Notes: generated by a model from the sequence alone, not told the origin. Positions 26,151 to 38,187 are shown, counted from the first letter of the stretch. The stretch is 64,000 bases of DNA from Monodelphis domestica (GCF_027887165.1 NC_077234.1:254045158-254109157); one strand, 5' to 3'. Program-made: numbers and translations.

Positions 26151-26973
26151 AAAACTCTTTTATTATATTTTTCTTGCATGTGCAATATACTATTTCAGTT
26201 TTATTTTTCTCTCCTTTTTATATTTGAAGCACATGTCACCAGTATTAAGATTTTCTTTAAATTTTTTAGATTTTGCAGTAATATAAGTTTCAAATACATT
26301 TGCTATAATGTCAATGCATACCCAAAAAGCTTGAGACTATAAAAATGATGTCATTAATTGTTTAAAAAATTATGGGACTTTGCCTAATGATTCTGTCTGA
26401 TTCCAGGACAAGAGAATACAAAAAGAGCCATTGTACAGTGCCAAAGAAGCACAAAGCTAACTGCCTAGTGCCAATTGAGCACAAGGTCAAAAGAGACCAA
26501 CCAATTCCGATGGGGTTGATGAAAATTTTGAGCCATAAAAATAAGACTTGAACATGTTTGGGGTTCAAGGTTGTGGCTGTTTAACATGTGTTAAAGGCAG
26601 GTCTTCCTTCTTTCACATTCTACCAAGTATCTCAAATTTGGTTCCTACCTGGCTCCTATAATCTAGTCCCTTTTCTGTCTTTCATAATGTGTCAACTTTC
26701 TGTAGTCCTGGCTACTGATTGGGTAAATGCTTATATCATTTTAATTGGGCCCTTATTCAAGGACCTGTTCAGATTTATTTTTCCTTTACATAGAATTTTT
26801 ATACATAAGACTTTGATAGTCTATATTCCATCCAGAATTTATCTTTTTTTTTTAATTTGGATTTTTTTTTGATATTTTTTATTTTTCTTGCCAATTGATT
26901 CATATACCTCATAACTCAGCCATGCATCCCTAAGAGATATCTGTGTTTTTCAATTACCCTCTTCAGGGGGATA

Positions 26974-27694
26974 TGTATAATTATTATTATTTTAAATTTG
27001 CAAAGTTTAAATTCCTTTTGAGAGTAATTTTAGGTTAAGAAACATGCTACCTCTCCAAATCCAGAAAGTGAACTGTTTGGAAAAGACAACATGAAGATGC
27101 CTCCACAGACAACACTTTGCACCAGAAGATCCAGAGTGAACTTTGGGATGTGGTGATTTGAACTGTTTGGGGTTTGAATGCATTTGTTTTGTATGTATAC
27201 TCTTATGCCAAGGGAACTGCCCCCTAACTGGCTTTTTGTCAATGTGCCTAGTAATCATTGGTTTTTCTCTTTTCCTTTTATCCACAAATTATTGCAATCT
27301 TTAAGTTGATTATGTTTCCATGATCCTTTTGGGGAAACTGTTTTCTCAATAGGATCACAGGGCAGTATGTATAAATGGTGATTTTTGAATCCTAGACTTC
27401 AATTCCCAGAAGTCCTTGGTATTTCCCGGAATTCCCTATAATCTCACCTGAGTCTCCACATAGGAGAGATCACAATTGGTATTTAACTGGCAGTAATGCC
27501 TACCACGGGCTCTCTGCCATTGCAATGATGTAGGAAGTTAGTGATAAGTGAAGCAAAGGGATTTTTGAATGGGCTAATCAGCCATGGGCACATGGGTTTT
27601 ATTTTATATCTTCTTTATTACTTGATTTCTAATAATCCTTAATAAACCTCTAAAAATAATATATTTTATTAGTAGAGACAATTTAATTTTTACA
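26974..27694 (+). mobile_element. Right LTR of copy 2
   Basis: 721 bp from TGTATAATTATT to ..TTTTTACA, preceded by a purine tract ending ggggg. Its first half (27000-27360) matches the minus strand of 28290-28630 in copy 3. Its second half matches 23811-24138. AATAAA lies at 27641-27646. Confidence 0.75.
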
Positions 27695-28008
27695 GACTTT
27701 TATCATATAATGTAATCAGGGTTTGGCAAAACAAAATTCAAACATTTTTACTTAGGACTTTTTTTTTCTTACAGAACCATCTCTCTACCCCAACTTCATT
27801 TTTGTCCATACCCTTAATGTTTTCCCTTGACTGCTAGAGATTTTCTTTTAAGATCCTAATTATGTTAGGTGAGAAACAAAATGATGTAGTGGAATGAATA
27901 TTGCATTTGGCCTTCTAAGAAATCTTGGTTTGAATCCTAGCTTTGACATCTATTATCTGTCTGACAGTGGACAAATCACAACCTCTTTGGGTATAAGTTG
28001 CTTTGTAT
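27695..28008 (+). other. Spacer between two inverted LTR elements, with MIR-like SINE
   Basis: Bases 27876-27990 resemble a MIR/CORE-SINE head and core (gtggaatgaa.. ttggtttgaatcctagctttgacatc.. ctgtctgacagtgg). The rest is not recognised. Confidence 0.5.
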
Positions 28009-28965
28009 TGTAGGATTTAAAACTAATGTCCAATACTTTAAGTATTATATGCATAAAGTTTATTATCTGACAAAATAGTTCCCCGTGACTAAGTTTTTCT
28101 ACCTTCTCAAAATTCCTGCTCTGCCAAAGCTGCAATGGGAAGAAAAAGACCAGAGAGATGGACCTACGCCCAATTTATATCCTGTCTATATCAGCATGTA
28201 ATGACAGGAAGTGAGTTCTGGGAATCATAGTTTTGCTGGGGATTGTAGTTTTTAGATGAACAGATTCTAATTACATAATCCCTCCTGAGATCTTTTGGAA
28301 GATTAGTCTTCCCAATGGATCTTGTAAACATAACCAATTCATAAATTACAATAATTTGGGGATGAAAGGGAAAGAGAACAAAATCAATGATTGCAAAGTG
28401 CATTGACAAAAAGGCAATTAGGGGGCAGTCCCCTCAGGCATAAGAATATACATACAAAATAAATGTGTTAGAATACCTCACTGTTCAATTTCACTACAAC
28501 CCAAAATTCATTCTGGATCTTTTGGTTCAGTGTGAAGTTTCTGCAGGCATTGCCATAATTCCTTCTTCAAGCAGTTCACTTCCTGGATTCTGGGAGGTAG
28601 GAGGTTTCTTTACTTTTATAAAACTAGAATTTTATAACAATTATACAATTCCCCCAGAGGAGGTTTTGAAAAATACATGGATCAACTCAGGATACATTAA
28701 TTTTCACTAAGAAAAAAGCTTCATAAAAATAGCACCTAATAGAGTTAATATAGCTAGTATAGCAGCTAATTAAAGAAAAACTTTTGGGTCTAAAACATCA
28801 CCAACAATTTAGATCATTCTCATGGAGGGAGATTAAGCTAAAGAGTTAAAAATCATCCAGAAGCTACTTAGGCTTCATGGGAAATACTCCCTCTTGGGAG
28901 CCATCCATGGATACCATGCCCCCTAGGAAAACCTTCCCAACTCCTTGGGTATGAGACTTGGAATG

Positions 28966-30180
28966 TAGGGACTAAAAGGGAATAGGGATGGTGGAGGGAG
29001 AGAGGGAAATGGGGAGAGAGGGTTGAGAGGGTGAAGAAATTGTTCTTCCCCTCTCTTTCTTTTTTGGGGAGTAGGGAAGGTAACCAAGTCTTGTCTCCTT
29101 GAAAGAAGGAGTATGTCTCCTCAGAGAATGGTTCTGGGAGACGGAGGACAGGAATAAAAGGGGAAAGCCTTGGTAAGATAACACACTTCCCACCTTGAGA
29201 TCCAAGCTATTGAAAGGCAAGATGAAAAGATGAATTCTTTTGCCTCTGCTTTCCTCAAGGACACCAACAGCCAATTTCCTTCCCTATCTTGGGACTACTC
29301 CACAGTCCAGGAGAGATGTTTGCTTCTTGGATTTGGTAGTTTGGATCACTGGGATCCCCCTTTTTGGAGAGAGGTATGACCCTCCCCAAATCTTTAGTTC
29401 CCTTTCCTAGTATTAGAAACTAGTCAGAACTAAATCAAAGTAGCAGATAGTTTATTTGGGTTCAAAAAGGGGAGGAATGGTGAAGGTACCAGATAGGGAA
29501 AAATGAATGAACAAGAAGCCCTATGGCTTGTCCCCTCTGGCAGATTGCCCCCCACTAAGGTCTGGGGTTCAAGGCTTCTCAGCCTTGATCCCTCCTCTTG
29601 CTGGATGCTGGTTGGTACCTACTCCTAAGCTAACTAGCTTTAAATACACAAGTCCGGGGGAAAAAAGGGAGAGAGAGGTAGAGAGATCCTTGAAAAAGGA
29701 TCTCTGTGGAGGGCTTTCTTCAAAGTCCCAGTCCACAATATCCACTGATGGCTTTTGATTGTAGTTAGTTGGCATTGAGTGAGAGGTTTCCAGGAGTTCA
29801 GGACAGATAGTTGGGCTCCAGAGAGACAGCTTCTTCCCAGCCTACCAGATCTGCTTCTTCCCACCAGCTCCCAGCTGGAAGAAGTGTGAAGTGACCAGGT
29901 GAAGTTCTCCAAGCTTCACGTTCTCTCCTGGAACTTTTAGTTTTTTTCTTCTTGCACCTCCCCTGCTCTCCCTGCAGATGATCTCAGTCAGAGACTGCTC
30001 TCTGTTTAAATTGGATTGTCTCTCATCCTACCTTGCAGACTGTAACAGCAGTAAAAGGCATATCTTTATATGTCTCATCCATTACATTTTTATAAATTCA
30101 GAGGTTGGGATTAGTGCTATAACACTTCACTTCACTTACTTAATGGACCCTTACTTCTTATTACAAACAACTTAAAGGTG
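28966..30180 (-). mobile_element. Foreign insertion in LTR copy 3, LTR-like in part
   Basis: Homology between copy 3 and copy 2 stops at about 28965 and resumes near 30180, so this 1.2 kb was inserted. It is GC-richer, lacks real ORFs and contains a minus-strand AATAAA-like site near 29445-29455, which suggests one or two LTR segments. Family, ends and target duplication could not be settled. Confidence 0.4.
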
Positions 30181-30917
30181 CTTTTACAATGGTACTTTCT
30201 CCAGCCCAGTCATAGAGGAAAGGTACAAATGAAGATAATGTAATGGAATTTATAGCTAATAGCCAAAACACAGTAGCTTAAAATGAGTTAGTGTAATATA
30301 ACTTAACAAAAAAAAATGAAATCTTAAAACAAGCAATCAGCAAAAAATTGACAGGATACAGGTACTGATTTTAAGAGTTCTTTTTTCTGATTCTGATATA
30401 GAGATACTATATAAAACATTGGAGTCTGAAAAGACTTAAAAATTCACCTCTAGACTCTCTAAGGTTCCTTTCCCTCCCCAGGATTATTGTCCATTTAGGT
30501 TCCTTTTGTCACATCTTTGGAATCTTCCATAGTGAGGGAGGATTCCTCCATGAACATAGTGTGGAGGAATCCCATATTTGGAAGTATTGTAGAGACTGGG
30601 CAGGCCAGAATGGCAAGAGGATCTCTCCACAAAATTGCAAACCAGTGCACCAAGGAACAGTATAAAGAAAAAACATCCTAAAACTGGGAGCTATTTGATA
30701 TAGAAAATGTACTGCTCTTTCACAGAGTGAGACTTGCTTGCAATTCTACTTCCTGTTTGGAAGAGTAACCTTCCTTCACCTCCCCAATAGGGGTAAAAAT
30801 GCCAAGGAGCAGCTTGCTTCCCCTTCCATATGGACAGGGTAAAAGCCTTTTAGGAGGCTAATTATGTAAGGGAAAGAGGGATTTATATTTTCCAAGCCTC
30901 CAGAGAGGGGCTATTGT

Positions 30918-30982
30918 GGCAGCAATAGCAATAGCAGCAGTAACAGCAGCAGGAGCAAGAGCATCAGCAGAAGCAATGGCTA
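30918..30982. repeat. Degenerate (GCA)n tract
   Basis: Repeated gca/agc units (for example gcaatagcaatagcagcag) inside LTR copy 3. The minus strand reads Ala-rich but no gene is implied. Confidence 0.7.
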
Positions 30983-31075
30983 CACAAGGACCACTCAGGC
31001 AGGAAAGCAGGATCGGCAGGAGCCGACAGTTGGGACCACCCAGGAAGTTATCAACATGAGGCAGCTTCAAAGAGA

Positions 31076-31111
31076 GTTGGGGGGAGGCAAAAAGTTGGGG
31101 GGAGGCAAAAA
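31076..31111. repeat. 18-bp tandem duplication
   Basis: Two perfect adjacent copies of gttggggggaggcaaaaa at 31076-31093 and 31094-31111, next to the presumed primer-binding region of LTR copy 3. Confidence 0.9.
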
Positions 31112-31200
31112 GTCGAGTCAGGAGAAATGTGATTTCTGTTCAAACTAATCTACTCAGAGAGAATTAAGGATTCTGAACCTCACCTCTGGTCACCATAAAT

Positions 31201-32559
31201 GTAAGCTTTAAATTAGTGTAAAGTTTATTATATAATGGACATTAATTTTAAATCCTCCAATATGTGAAATCATAAAGATACTATTTATCTTATCTATCAC
31301 AAATTGATCTAAGAAAGATATTTAAATTTTAAATGCATATATTTAAAATGTTGGTTAATTGTCCAAAATTTTAAAAATATTGCATCATAAAAAAGTCTTT
31401 ATATGCATGTGGTTATAATGGCAACTTCAATGAGAACCTAGCCATACTAGGTGAATAATGGCAAATATTTTTTACTACAGAATTACTGACTTAAAATTTT
31501 TTTCTTCAAATTCTTCTGGGGAATATTTTATTTTTACTTATCTTTAATGATACTAAAGGACCAATTTGTGTCATCTAGTTTGGTATTGCTCTGAAGAAGG
31601 TTCATTCTTTTTCCAATTTCTTCAAATAAACATTTTGTTTGGCACCCTGTGCTTTAGTATATGTCTCAGAGTAAAAATGAATTTTGTCTAAATTCATGTC
31701 AAACCAATATTTATTCACAAATATATATTTTGTTGCTTTCTCACATAAAACTATATAGCACTTTCCCCTTGTGAAATGTTGGCTAGTTGGTGGTAGTGTG
31801 AAGTGCCAGCTGGAGCTTTTACAGTTTTTATTGTGCCAGCTGCTTTCATGATGGACAATTTGTTCTCTGTCTTCAGTTTTACTTTTTTATAGAAGCAGGC
31901 TCCTTTCCCTCCAATTACAAAAGGATAGAGCATTTACTCCTGTAGTTTCCATCTACACATTTTCTATTGTTCAGTAAACAATGACAATTATTATTTCTTT
32001 TGAAATTTTATCATGTAGGACAATGTTTCTCTTGGACAAATGGGTGTACATGGAATAGTTCTGCATATCTTTAGAAGAATTCCTCCAGCTATATGAAATT
32101 GGTTATTTGTGGTTTATTTATTGTTGACACTTCAATCAAAGACAATTATCTTGAAGGAACAACTTTGCTGGAGAAATGACTGATTAGAGTATACTTATTT
32201 TAAGTCCATCCATTATTATTTGACTGCTGTGCACTCTGGGAGTTTTTTACTCCTTCAGTTGCTCCTAAAGTAATTTTAAAATTATACTTCTTGCTCCTAG
32301 GTACATAACTTATTAGTGAAAAGTTACAATTACTGAGCAGTTTTCAGGTAAGCTTTCTGGTCAAAGCTGAAAAACCCAAAGATGGCAGATAACATGATAT
32401 AGGTTATACGTATGCTATCATGCAAGATACATTTATATGTTCATCATCCTATAAAAGAAGACACATGCCACTTGTACAAGAAAAAGGCAATACAGTGAAA
32501 ATGGTTTATTTCAATCAATACTCAGTCTATTAGTTTTTATTGGAAATTCACACTTAAAA
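31201..32559. other. Unassigned A+T-rich sequence
   Basis: No recognisable transposon or gene. The first about 60 bp may be the decayed end of the copy 3 left LTR. An open frame at 31751-31933 on the minus strand has no recognisable protein pattern. Confidence 0.4.
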
Positions 32560-32815
32560 TTATTAGAAACTAATACTTATTTAATAATTGTATAATGTTT
32601 TGAGGTTTGTAAAAATTGTATGAATATTATCTCATTTCCCCCCACAACAGCACTGGGAAGACAATGTTAGTAGTAGGACCATTTTATAGGTGAGGAAATT
32701 GAGGTACAGAGACATTAAGATTTATATAGCTAATAAATATCTGTGGAGCTGCCATCTTTGAACCCATTTTGAGCACGTCTTCTTGAATCCATATCTAATA
32801 CTTTCTTCCAATTTT
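32560..32815 (-). mobile_element. MIR-like CORE-SINE, minus strand
   Basis: The plus strand shows the reverse MIR pattern: 'ataatgttttgaggtttgtaa', 'attatctcatttcc', 'acaacagcactgggaagac', 'ccattttataggtgaggaaattgaggtacagagac' in pieces, then a weak match to 'gaacccattttg..'. This is the familiar reverse-complement MIR order. Highly diverged, so ancient. Confidence 0.75.
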
Positions 32816-33644
32816 ACCACTTAAAGGATAAAAATCATTAGGGAAAAAAAACAGAAGTATTGAATAGAGATTTAAATCTAGAATGATATAAGAAGGTTTC
32901 CACACTTTTGAAATTGTAATATAATAAATTACTAGTGTGAGGTAAGTATTATAAGCTAAGGATGTTTTAGGTAAACATGAAACTTTTCTTTGTTTTCCTA
33001 ATGGAGCATAATTTGGTATATGCAAGCATTTATGCTTAACCACCCTCCCCATCTGTAATTCAATCTTTTGATACAGTTAAATGTTTATGAATATTATGTA
33101 ATACATGCATTCTGCTATTCATGAGCAAATGTAAGCTTATAACTGTATAAACCATAAACTATTATTAAATTAATTGTTTGTGCTTTATATACTTTGATAT
33201 CAGATATTCTTAGCTATTGTAAGTCAAGTATAATATGCTGGCCTTTAACAATAGAATACTAAGCTAATTAATAAATATAATAAATGTTTTCCTTATTTAG
33301 TATATGTGTATATTTCTCTATATATATGTATGTATATATGTTTAGCTTCCTATCTACATCTATCCATGTAGGTATATTGTATATGTATCATGTGTAATAT
33401 AGCACTGATTCAACTATAAAGCTACAAAAACTGACATTTTGACATGGTAGTATAAGACGGTAGGAATATTTTAAGATTCATAGCACAGGGAGAATTCTTA
33501 TTGATAATACAACCATTGTTTGATTGAAGTCTAATGTATATTGTCATAAATTGATGAAATAAAGAATATTTGAGCTTATCTTCCTAGTCCTGGGTGTTTT
33601 CAATGAGGGTGGGTAATTAGACAACAATATTAGGGAATAACATT
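32816..33644. other. Unassigned A+T-rich sequence with TA-rich microsatellite
   Basis: No repeat family recognised. A TATG/TA-rich simple tract lies at about 33300-33345. No coding signal. Confidence 0.5.
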
Positions 33645-34560
33645 ACATAGTCTGTGTCATAAAAGGAATTTGGTAACACTTTTTCTTTGCTTATTTTGTC
33701 AAATAATTTTTATAGAATTGGGATTAGTTGTTCTTTAAATGTTTGATAGAATTCACTTATGAATCCATCTGGCCCTGGTGATTTTTTTCTTAGTAAGTTC
33801 CTAAATGGATTCTTTAATTTCTTTTTCTGAAATGGGATTATTTAAGTATTCTATTTCCTCTTTTATTAATCTAGGCAATTTATATTTTTGCAAATATTGC
33901 CATATTTCACCTAGTTTGTCATATTTATTGCCATAGAATTGAGCAAAAAAGTTCTTAATAATAGTTTTAATTTCCTCTTCATTAGTGATGAGATCACACT
34001 TTTCATCTGTGATATTGTTAATTTAATTCTTTTTTTTCTTTTTTTCATTAGATTGACAAGTACTTTATCTATTTTATTTGTTTTTTCAAAGTACCAGCTC
34101 CTAGACTTATTAATTAGTTCAATAGTTCTTTTACTTTCACTTTGATTAATTTCTCCTTTAATTTTTAGCATTTCCAGTTTTTATATGGGGTATTTTAATT
34201 TGCTCTTTTTTAAATATTTTAAGTTGCAAGGTCAATTTATTAATCTCCTCCCTCTCTATTTTGTTGGTATAGGCACTTGAGATATAAATTATCTCCTGAG
34301 TACTGCTTTGGTTGTGTTCCAAAGTTTTTGTAATGTTCTCTCCACATTGTCATTTTCTTCAATGAGGTCCATAATTGGCTTTTATGATTTCTTCTTTGAC
34401 TCCCAGTTTTGAAGAATTGGATTATTTAGTTTCCACTTAATTTTAAATTTGCCTTTTCATGGACCCTTGTTAAGTATAATTTTTATTACATTATGATCTG
34501 AAAAAGTGGCATTTTTTATTTCTGCTTTTCTGTATTTGTTTGCAATATTTCTATGGCCTA
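33645..34560 (-). mobile_element. L1 LINE fragment (left half), minus strand
   Basis: Internal ORF2 piece from mid-RT (left) to endonuclease (right), without a 3' end. Blocks such as the minus-strand run over 33911-34171 (MLKIKGEINQSESKRTIELI, WYFEKTNKIDKVL) match the ORF2 linker. It is the target site of the U6-L1 insertion and resumes at 38205. Confidence 0.85.
34544..34560. repeat. Left target-site duplication of the U6-L1 insertion
   Basis: aatatttctatggccta, immediately before the first base of U6. The partner at 38188-38204 is aatatttctattgccta (16 of 17 identical). Confidence 0.9.
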
Positions 34561-34667
34561 GTGCTCGCTTTGACAGCACATATACTAAAATTGGAACAAT
34601 ACAGAGAAAATTAATGGGGCCCCTGCACAAAGATGACATGCAAATTTGTGTAGTGTTCCATATTTTT
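34561..34667 (+). ncRNA. RNU6 pseudogene: U6 snRNA pseudogene, full length, at the 5' end of a chimeric L1
   Basis: Begins exactly with gtgctcgctt and ends tattttt, 107 bases, the length of vertebrate U6. Diagnostic blocks are intact: gcacatatactaaaattgga, gatgaca and gcaaatt. Relative to the known mammalian U6 sequence the CpG positions have decayed (CTTCGGCAG now ctttgacag; AACGATAC now aacaatac; CGTGAAGCG now tgtgtagtg), and the segment around agattagcatgg is altered. Upstream DNA is L1, with no U6 promoter elements (PSE or TATA), so it is a retrocopy and not a gene. It is joined without a gap to plus-strand L1 sequence at 34668. The functional RNA is a spliceosomal snRNA. Confidence 0.96.
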
Positions 34668-35220
34668 AAGGGTACATGGAAAGGTAAATCAAAAATTAAT
34701 CAGAAATTAAACAATAGGATTCTCCAAAACCTGTTAGTTAACAATCATAGAAACAATTAATAACTTCATTGAAGAAAATGACAATGATGAGACATCCTTT
34801 CAAAATTTATGGGATGCAGCCAAAGCATTACTCAGGGTCAAGTTTATATCCTTGAGTTCAAATATTAAGAAATTAAGAAGGGCAGAGGTCAATGAATTGG
34901 GCACACAAAGTAAAAAATTAGAAAGTGAACAAATTACAAATCCTCAGATGAAGACTAAATTAGAGATCCTAAAAATCAAAGGAGAAATTAATAAAATTGA
35001 AAGTCAGAGAACTATTGATATAATAAATAAGACTTGAAGCTGGTACTTTGAAAAAACAAATAAAATAGACCAGGTACTAGTCAGTCTAATTAAAAAAAGG
35101 AAAGAAAAAAACCAAGTTGACAATATCCAAGATGAAAAGGGAAACATCACATCTAATGAAGAGAAAATTAAGGAAATCATTAAAAACTACTAGGACCAAT
35201 TATAAGGCAACAAATATAGC

Positions 35221-35348
35221 AATCTAGGTGAAATGGATGAATACTTTAAAAATATGAATTACCTAGACTAACAGGGAAGAAATAAATCTAGGTGAAATGG
35301 ATGAATACTTTAAAAATATAAATTACCTAGACTAACAGGGAAGAAATA
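35221..35348 (+). repeat. 64-bp tandem duplication inside L1 ORF2
   Basis: aatctaggtgaaatggatga starts both 35221 and 35285; the units 35221-35284 and 35285-35348 differ at about one base (aatatgaatt versus aatataaatt). The other L1 copies (for example 41404-41470) have a single unit. Sixty-four is not a multiple of three. Confidence 0.93.
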
Positions 35349-35607
35349 AATTACATAAACAACCACAGGAAATTGAACAAGCCATCAAAGAACTCCCTAA
35401 GAAAAAATCCCCAGGTCCAGATGGATTCACAAATGAATTCTGTCAAACATTCAAAAAACAACTAATCCCAATATTATACAAACTATTTGACAGAATAAGC
35501 CAGGAAGGAGTTCTACCAAATTCATTTTACGAAACAAACATGGTACTGATTCCATAGCCAGTCAGGTCAAAAACAGAGAAAAAAAAAACTATAGACCAAT
35601 CTCCATA

Positions 35608-36378
35608 ATGAATATAGATGCAAAAATCTTAAATAGGATATTAGCAAAAAGACTTCAGCAAGTCATCACAATGGTTATTCACTATGACCAGGTAGGATTC
35701 ATACCAGGAATGCAAGGATGGTTCAACATTAGGAAAACTATCTTCATAATTGACCATATTAACAGTCAAAATGACAAAAATCACATGATTATCTCAATAG
35801 ATGCAGAAAAAGCCTTTGACAAAATACAACACCTATTCCTATTTCAAACATTAGAAAGTATAGGAATAGAAGGGCCTTTCCTAAAAATGATAAACAATAT
35901 ATATCTGAAACCATCAGCAAACATCATCTGCAATGGGGATAAACTAGAAGCCTTCCCAATAAGATCAGCAGTGAAACAAGGATGCCCATTATCACCCCTA
36001 TTATTTAAGATTGTACTAGAAACACTAGCTGTAGCAATTACAGAAGGAAAAGAAATTGAAAGTATTAAAATTGGCAATGAGGAGACCAAACTATCACTCT
36101 TTGCAGATGATATGATTGTCTACTTAAAGGATCCTAGAGAATCAATCAAAAAGCTAGCCAAAATAATCCTCAACTTTAGCAAAGTTGCAGGATACAAAAT
36201 AAACCTGCATAAGTCATCAGCATTTCTATATATCTCCAATCCATGTCAGCAGCAAGAATTAGAAAAAGAAATTCCATTTAAAATCACCCTAGACAATATA
36301 AAATACTTAGGAATCTATCTGCAGAGACAAACACAGGAACTATATGAACAAACTACAAAACACTCTCCACACAATTAA
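35608..36378 (+). pseudogene. L1 ORF2 reverse-transcriptase domain, open 256 codons
   Basis: Longest intact L1 coding piece of the window. From [10 protein letters not shown] it covers RT motifs in order: [11 protein letters not shown] (residues 28-38), the first catalytic Asp in SIDAEKAFD (63-71, D65), [10 protein letters not shown] (124-133), and FADD with the catalytic Asp pair at 165-168. It then continues with KSSAFLYI and the thumb region to residue 256. A full L1 ORF2 is about 1,200-1,300 residues with endonuclease, RT and Cys-rich C-terminus, so this is a relic open by chance. Translation upstream is broken by the 64-bp duplication and by stops (for example near 35556). Confidence 0.9.
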
Positions 36379-38187
36379 AATTAGATCTAAACAATTGGAA
36401 AAACATTGATTGCTCATGGGTGGGATGAGCTAACATAATAAAAATGACAATCCTACCCAAATTAATTTACTTATTTAGTGCCATACCCATTGAACTACCA
36501 AAAAATTCTTTACTGAATTAGAAAAAAAAAACATAACTAAGTTCATTTGGAAAAACAAAAGATCAATGATATCCAGGGAAATCATGAAAAAAAAAATGCA
36601 AAGGAAGGAGAACTTGCAGTCCCAGATCTTAAACTATACTATAAAGCAGTGGTTATCAAAACTATTTGGTACTGGCTAAGAGACAGAAAGGAGGATCAGT
36701 GGAATAGACTTGGGGTAAATGGCTTCAGTAGGACAGTCTATGATAAACCCAAAGATCCCAGTTTTGGGAACCAAAACCCACTTTTTGATAAAAAAAAAAA
36801 ACTGCTGGGAAAATTGGAAGACAGTATGGGAGAGATTAGGTTTGGATCAACATCTCACACCATACACCAAGATAAACTCATAATGGGTGAATGACCTGAA
36901 TATAAAGAAGGAAACTATAATCAAATTAGGTAAACACAGAATAGTATACTTATCAGATCTTTGGGAAAGGAAAGACTTTAAAACCAAGCAAGAACTAGAA
37001 AAAATCACAAAATGTAAGATCAAAAATTTTGATTATATCAAATTAAAAAGTTTTTTGTACAAACAAAACCAATGCATCCAAAATTAGAAGGGAAGCAACA
37101 AATTGGGAACAATCTTCATTACAAAAACATCTGACAAATGTCTAATTACTCAAATTTTTAAAGAGCTAAACCAGTTGTACAAAAATCAAGCCATTCTCCA
37201 ATTGAAAAATGGTCAAGGGACATGAATAGGCAATTTTCAGTTAAAGAAATTAAAAGTATTAATAAGCACATGAAAAGGTGTTTTAAATCTCTTATAATCA
37301 GAGAAATGCAAATCAAAATAACTCTGAGGTATCACCTCACACCTAGCAGATTGGCTAACATGACAGCAAAGGAAAGTAATGAATACTAGAGGGGGTGTGG
37401 AAAAGTACATTGGTACTTTATTTGGTACATTAATGCATTGCTGGTGGAGTTGTGAACTGATCCAATCATTATGGAGGGCAATTTGGAACTATGCCCAAAG
37501 TACGATAAAAGACTGTCTGCCCTTTGATCCAGCCATAGCACTGCTGGGTTTGTACCCCAAAGAGATAATAACGAAAAAGACATGTACAGAACTATTCATA
37601 GCTGCGCTCTGTGTGGTGGCAAAAAATTGGAAAATGAGGGGATGCCCTTAGATTGGGGAATTGCTGAATAAATTATGGTATATGTTGGTGATGGAATACT
37701 ATTGTGATCAAAGGAATAATAAAATGGAGGATTTCCATGGGGACTGGAACAACCTCTAGGAATTGATGCAGAGTGAAAGGAGCAGAACCAGGAGAACATT
37801 GTACACAGAGACTGACACACTGTGGTTCAATAGAATGTAATGAATTTCTCCATTAGTGGCAATGCAATGACCCTGAACAACTCAGAGGAATCTACGAGAA
37901 AAACCACTATCCACATTCAGAGGAAGCACTGTGGGAGTAGAAACACCGAAGAAAAACAACTGCTTGAGTACATGGGTGGAAGGCATATTGCTGGGGATGT
38001 AGACTCTAAATGAATATACTAGTGTAAACAACAACAAGGTTCTGATCAAGGACACATGTAATACCCAATGAAATTGTGTGTTGGCTGCAGGAAGTGTGGG
38101 TGGAGGGGAAGGAGGGAAATAATTTGATTATTATAACCAAGGAATAATATTCTAAATTGACTAAATAAACTCATTCAAATGGAAAAA

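Larger units (their letters stand above)
23811..27694 (+). mobile_element. LTR retroelement copy 2 (best preserved of the family)
   Basis: A partial left LTR (23811-24138) and a full right LTR (26974-27694) flank about 2.8 kb of internal sequence. The two LTRs share about 330 bp with roughly 25 visible differences, so the insertion is old, on the order of tens of millions of years if substitution was neutral. The bases after the left LTR (ttttcggcaaccac) look like a primer-binding site, and a purine tract (ttcaggggg) precedes the right LTR. The internal part contains no long ORF. About 1.2 kb (25780-26960) is absent from copies 1 and 3. A MAR-type SINE sits at 25951-26150. Broken fossil; likely moved by the enzymes of a relative. 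Confidence 0.7.
28009..31200 (-). mobile_element. LTR retroelement copy 3, minus strand
   Basis: On the minus strand the right LTR (28009-28647) starts TGTATAATTG and ends ATCCTACA, preceded by a purine tract (28648-28660). Internal blocks match copy 2: 28640-28965 to about 25385-25600, 30180-30450 to 24880-25100, and 30450-30560 to 24730-24840. A primer-binding-like stretch (minus strand, ggtgaccag) is near 31190, and a degraded left-LTR end with AATAAA may lie just beyond 31200. About 1.2 kb of foreign sequence is inserted at 28966-30180. No coding capacity remains. Broken fossil. Confidence 0.65.
34668..38187 (+). mobile_element. L1 LINE (late endonuclease to 3' tail), 3' partner of U6
   Basis: Starts within ORF2 just after the endonuclease end (tacatggaaaggtaaatc, compare 40863) and continues through linker, RT, C-terminal domain (37250-37740) and a G-rich 3'UTR (38085-38115) to an A-rich end at 38170-38187. 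Breaks include a 64-bp tandem duplication at 35221-35348, which shifts the frame. One long ORF remains in the RT. It was reverse transcribed together with U6, as shown by the shared target duplication, and it is in the opposite orientation to the host L1. Confidence 0.93.

Noticed and set aside
34561-34667. A functional U6 gene
   Set aside because: No upstream PSE/TATA (the flank is L1), all CpG positions decayed, changes in conserved parts, and a target duplication shows it is a retrocopy.
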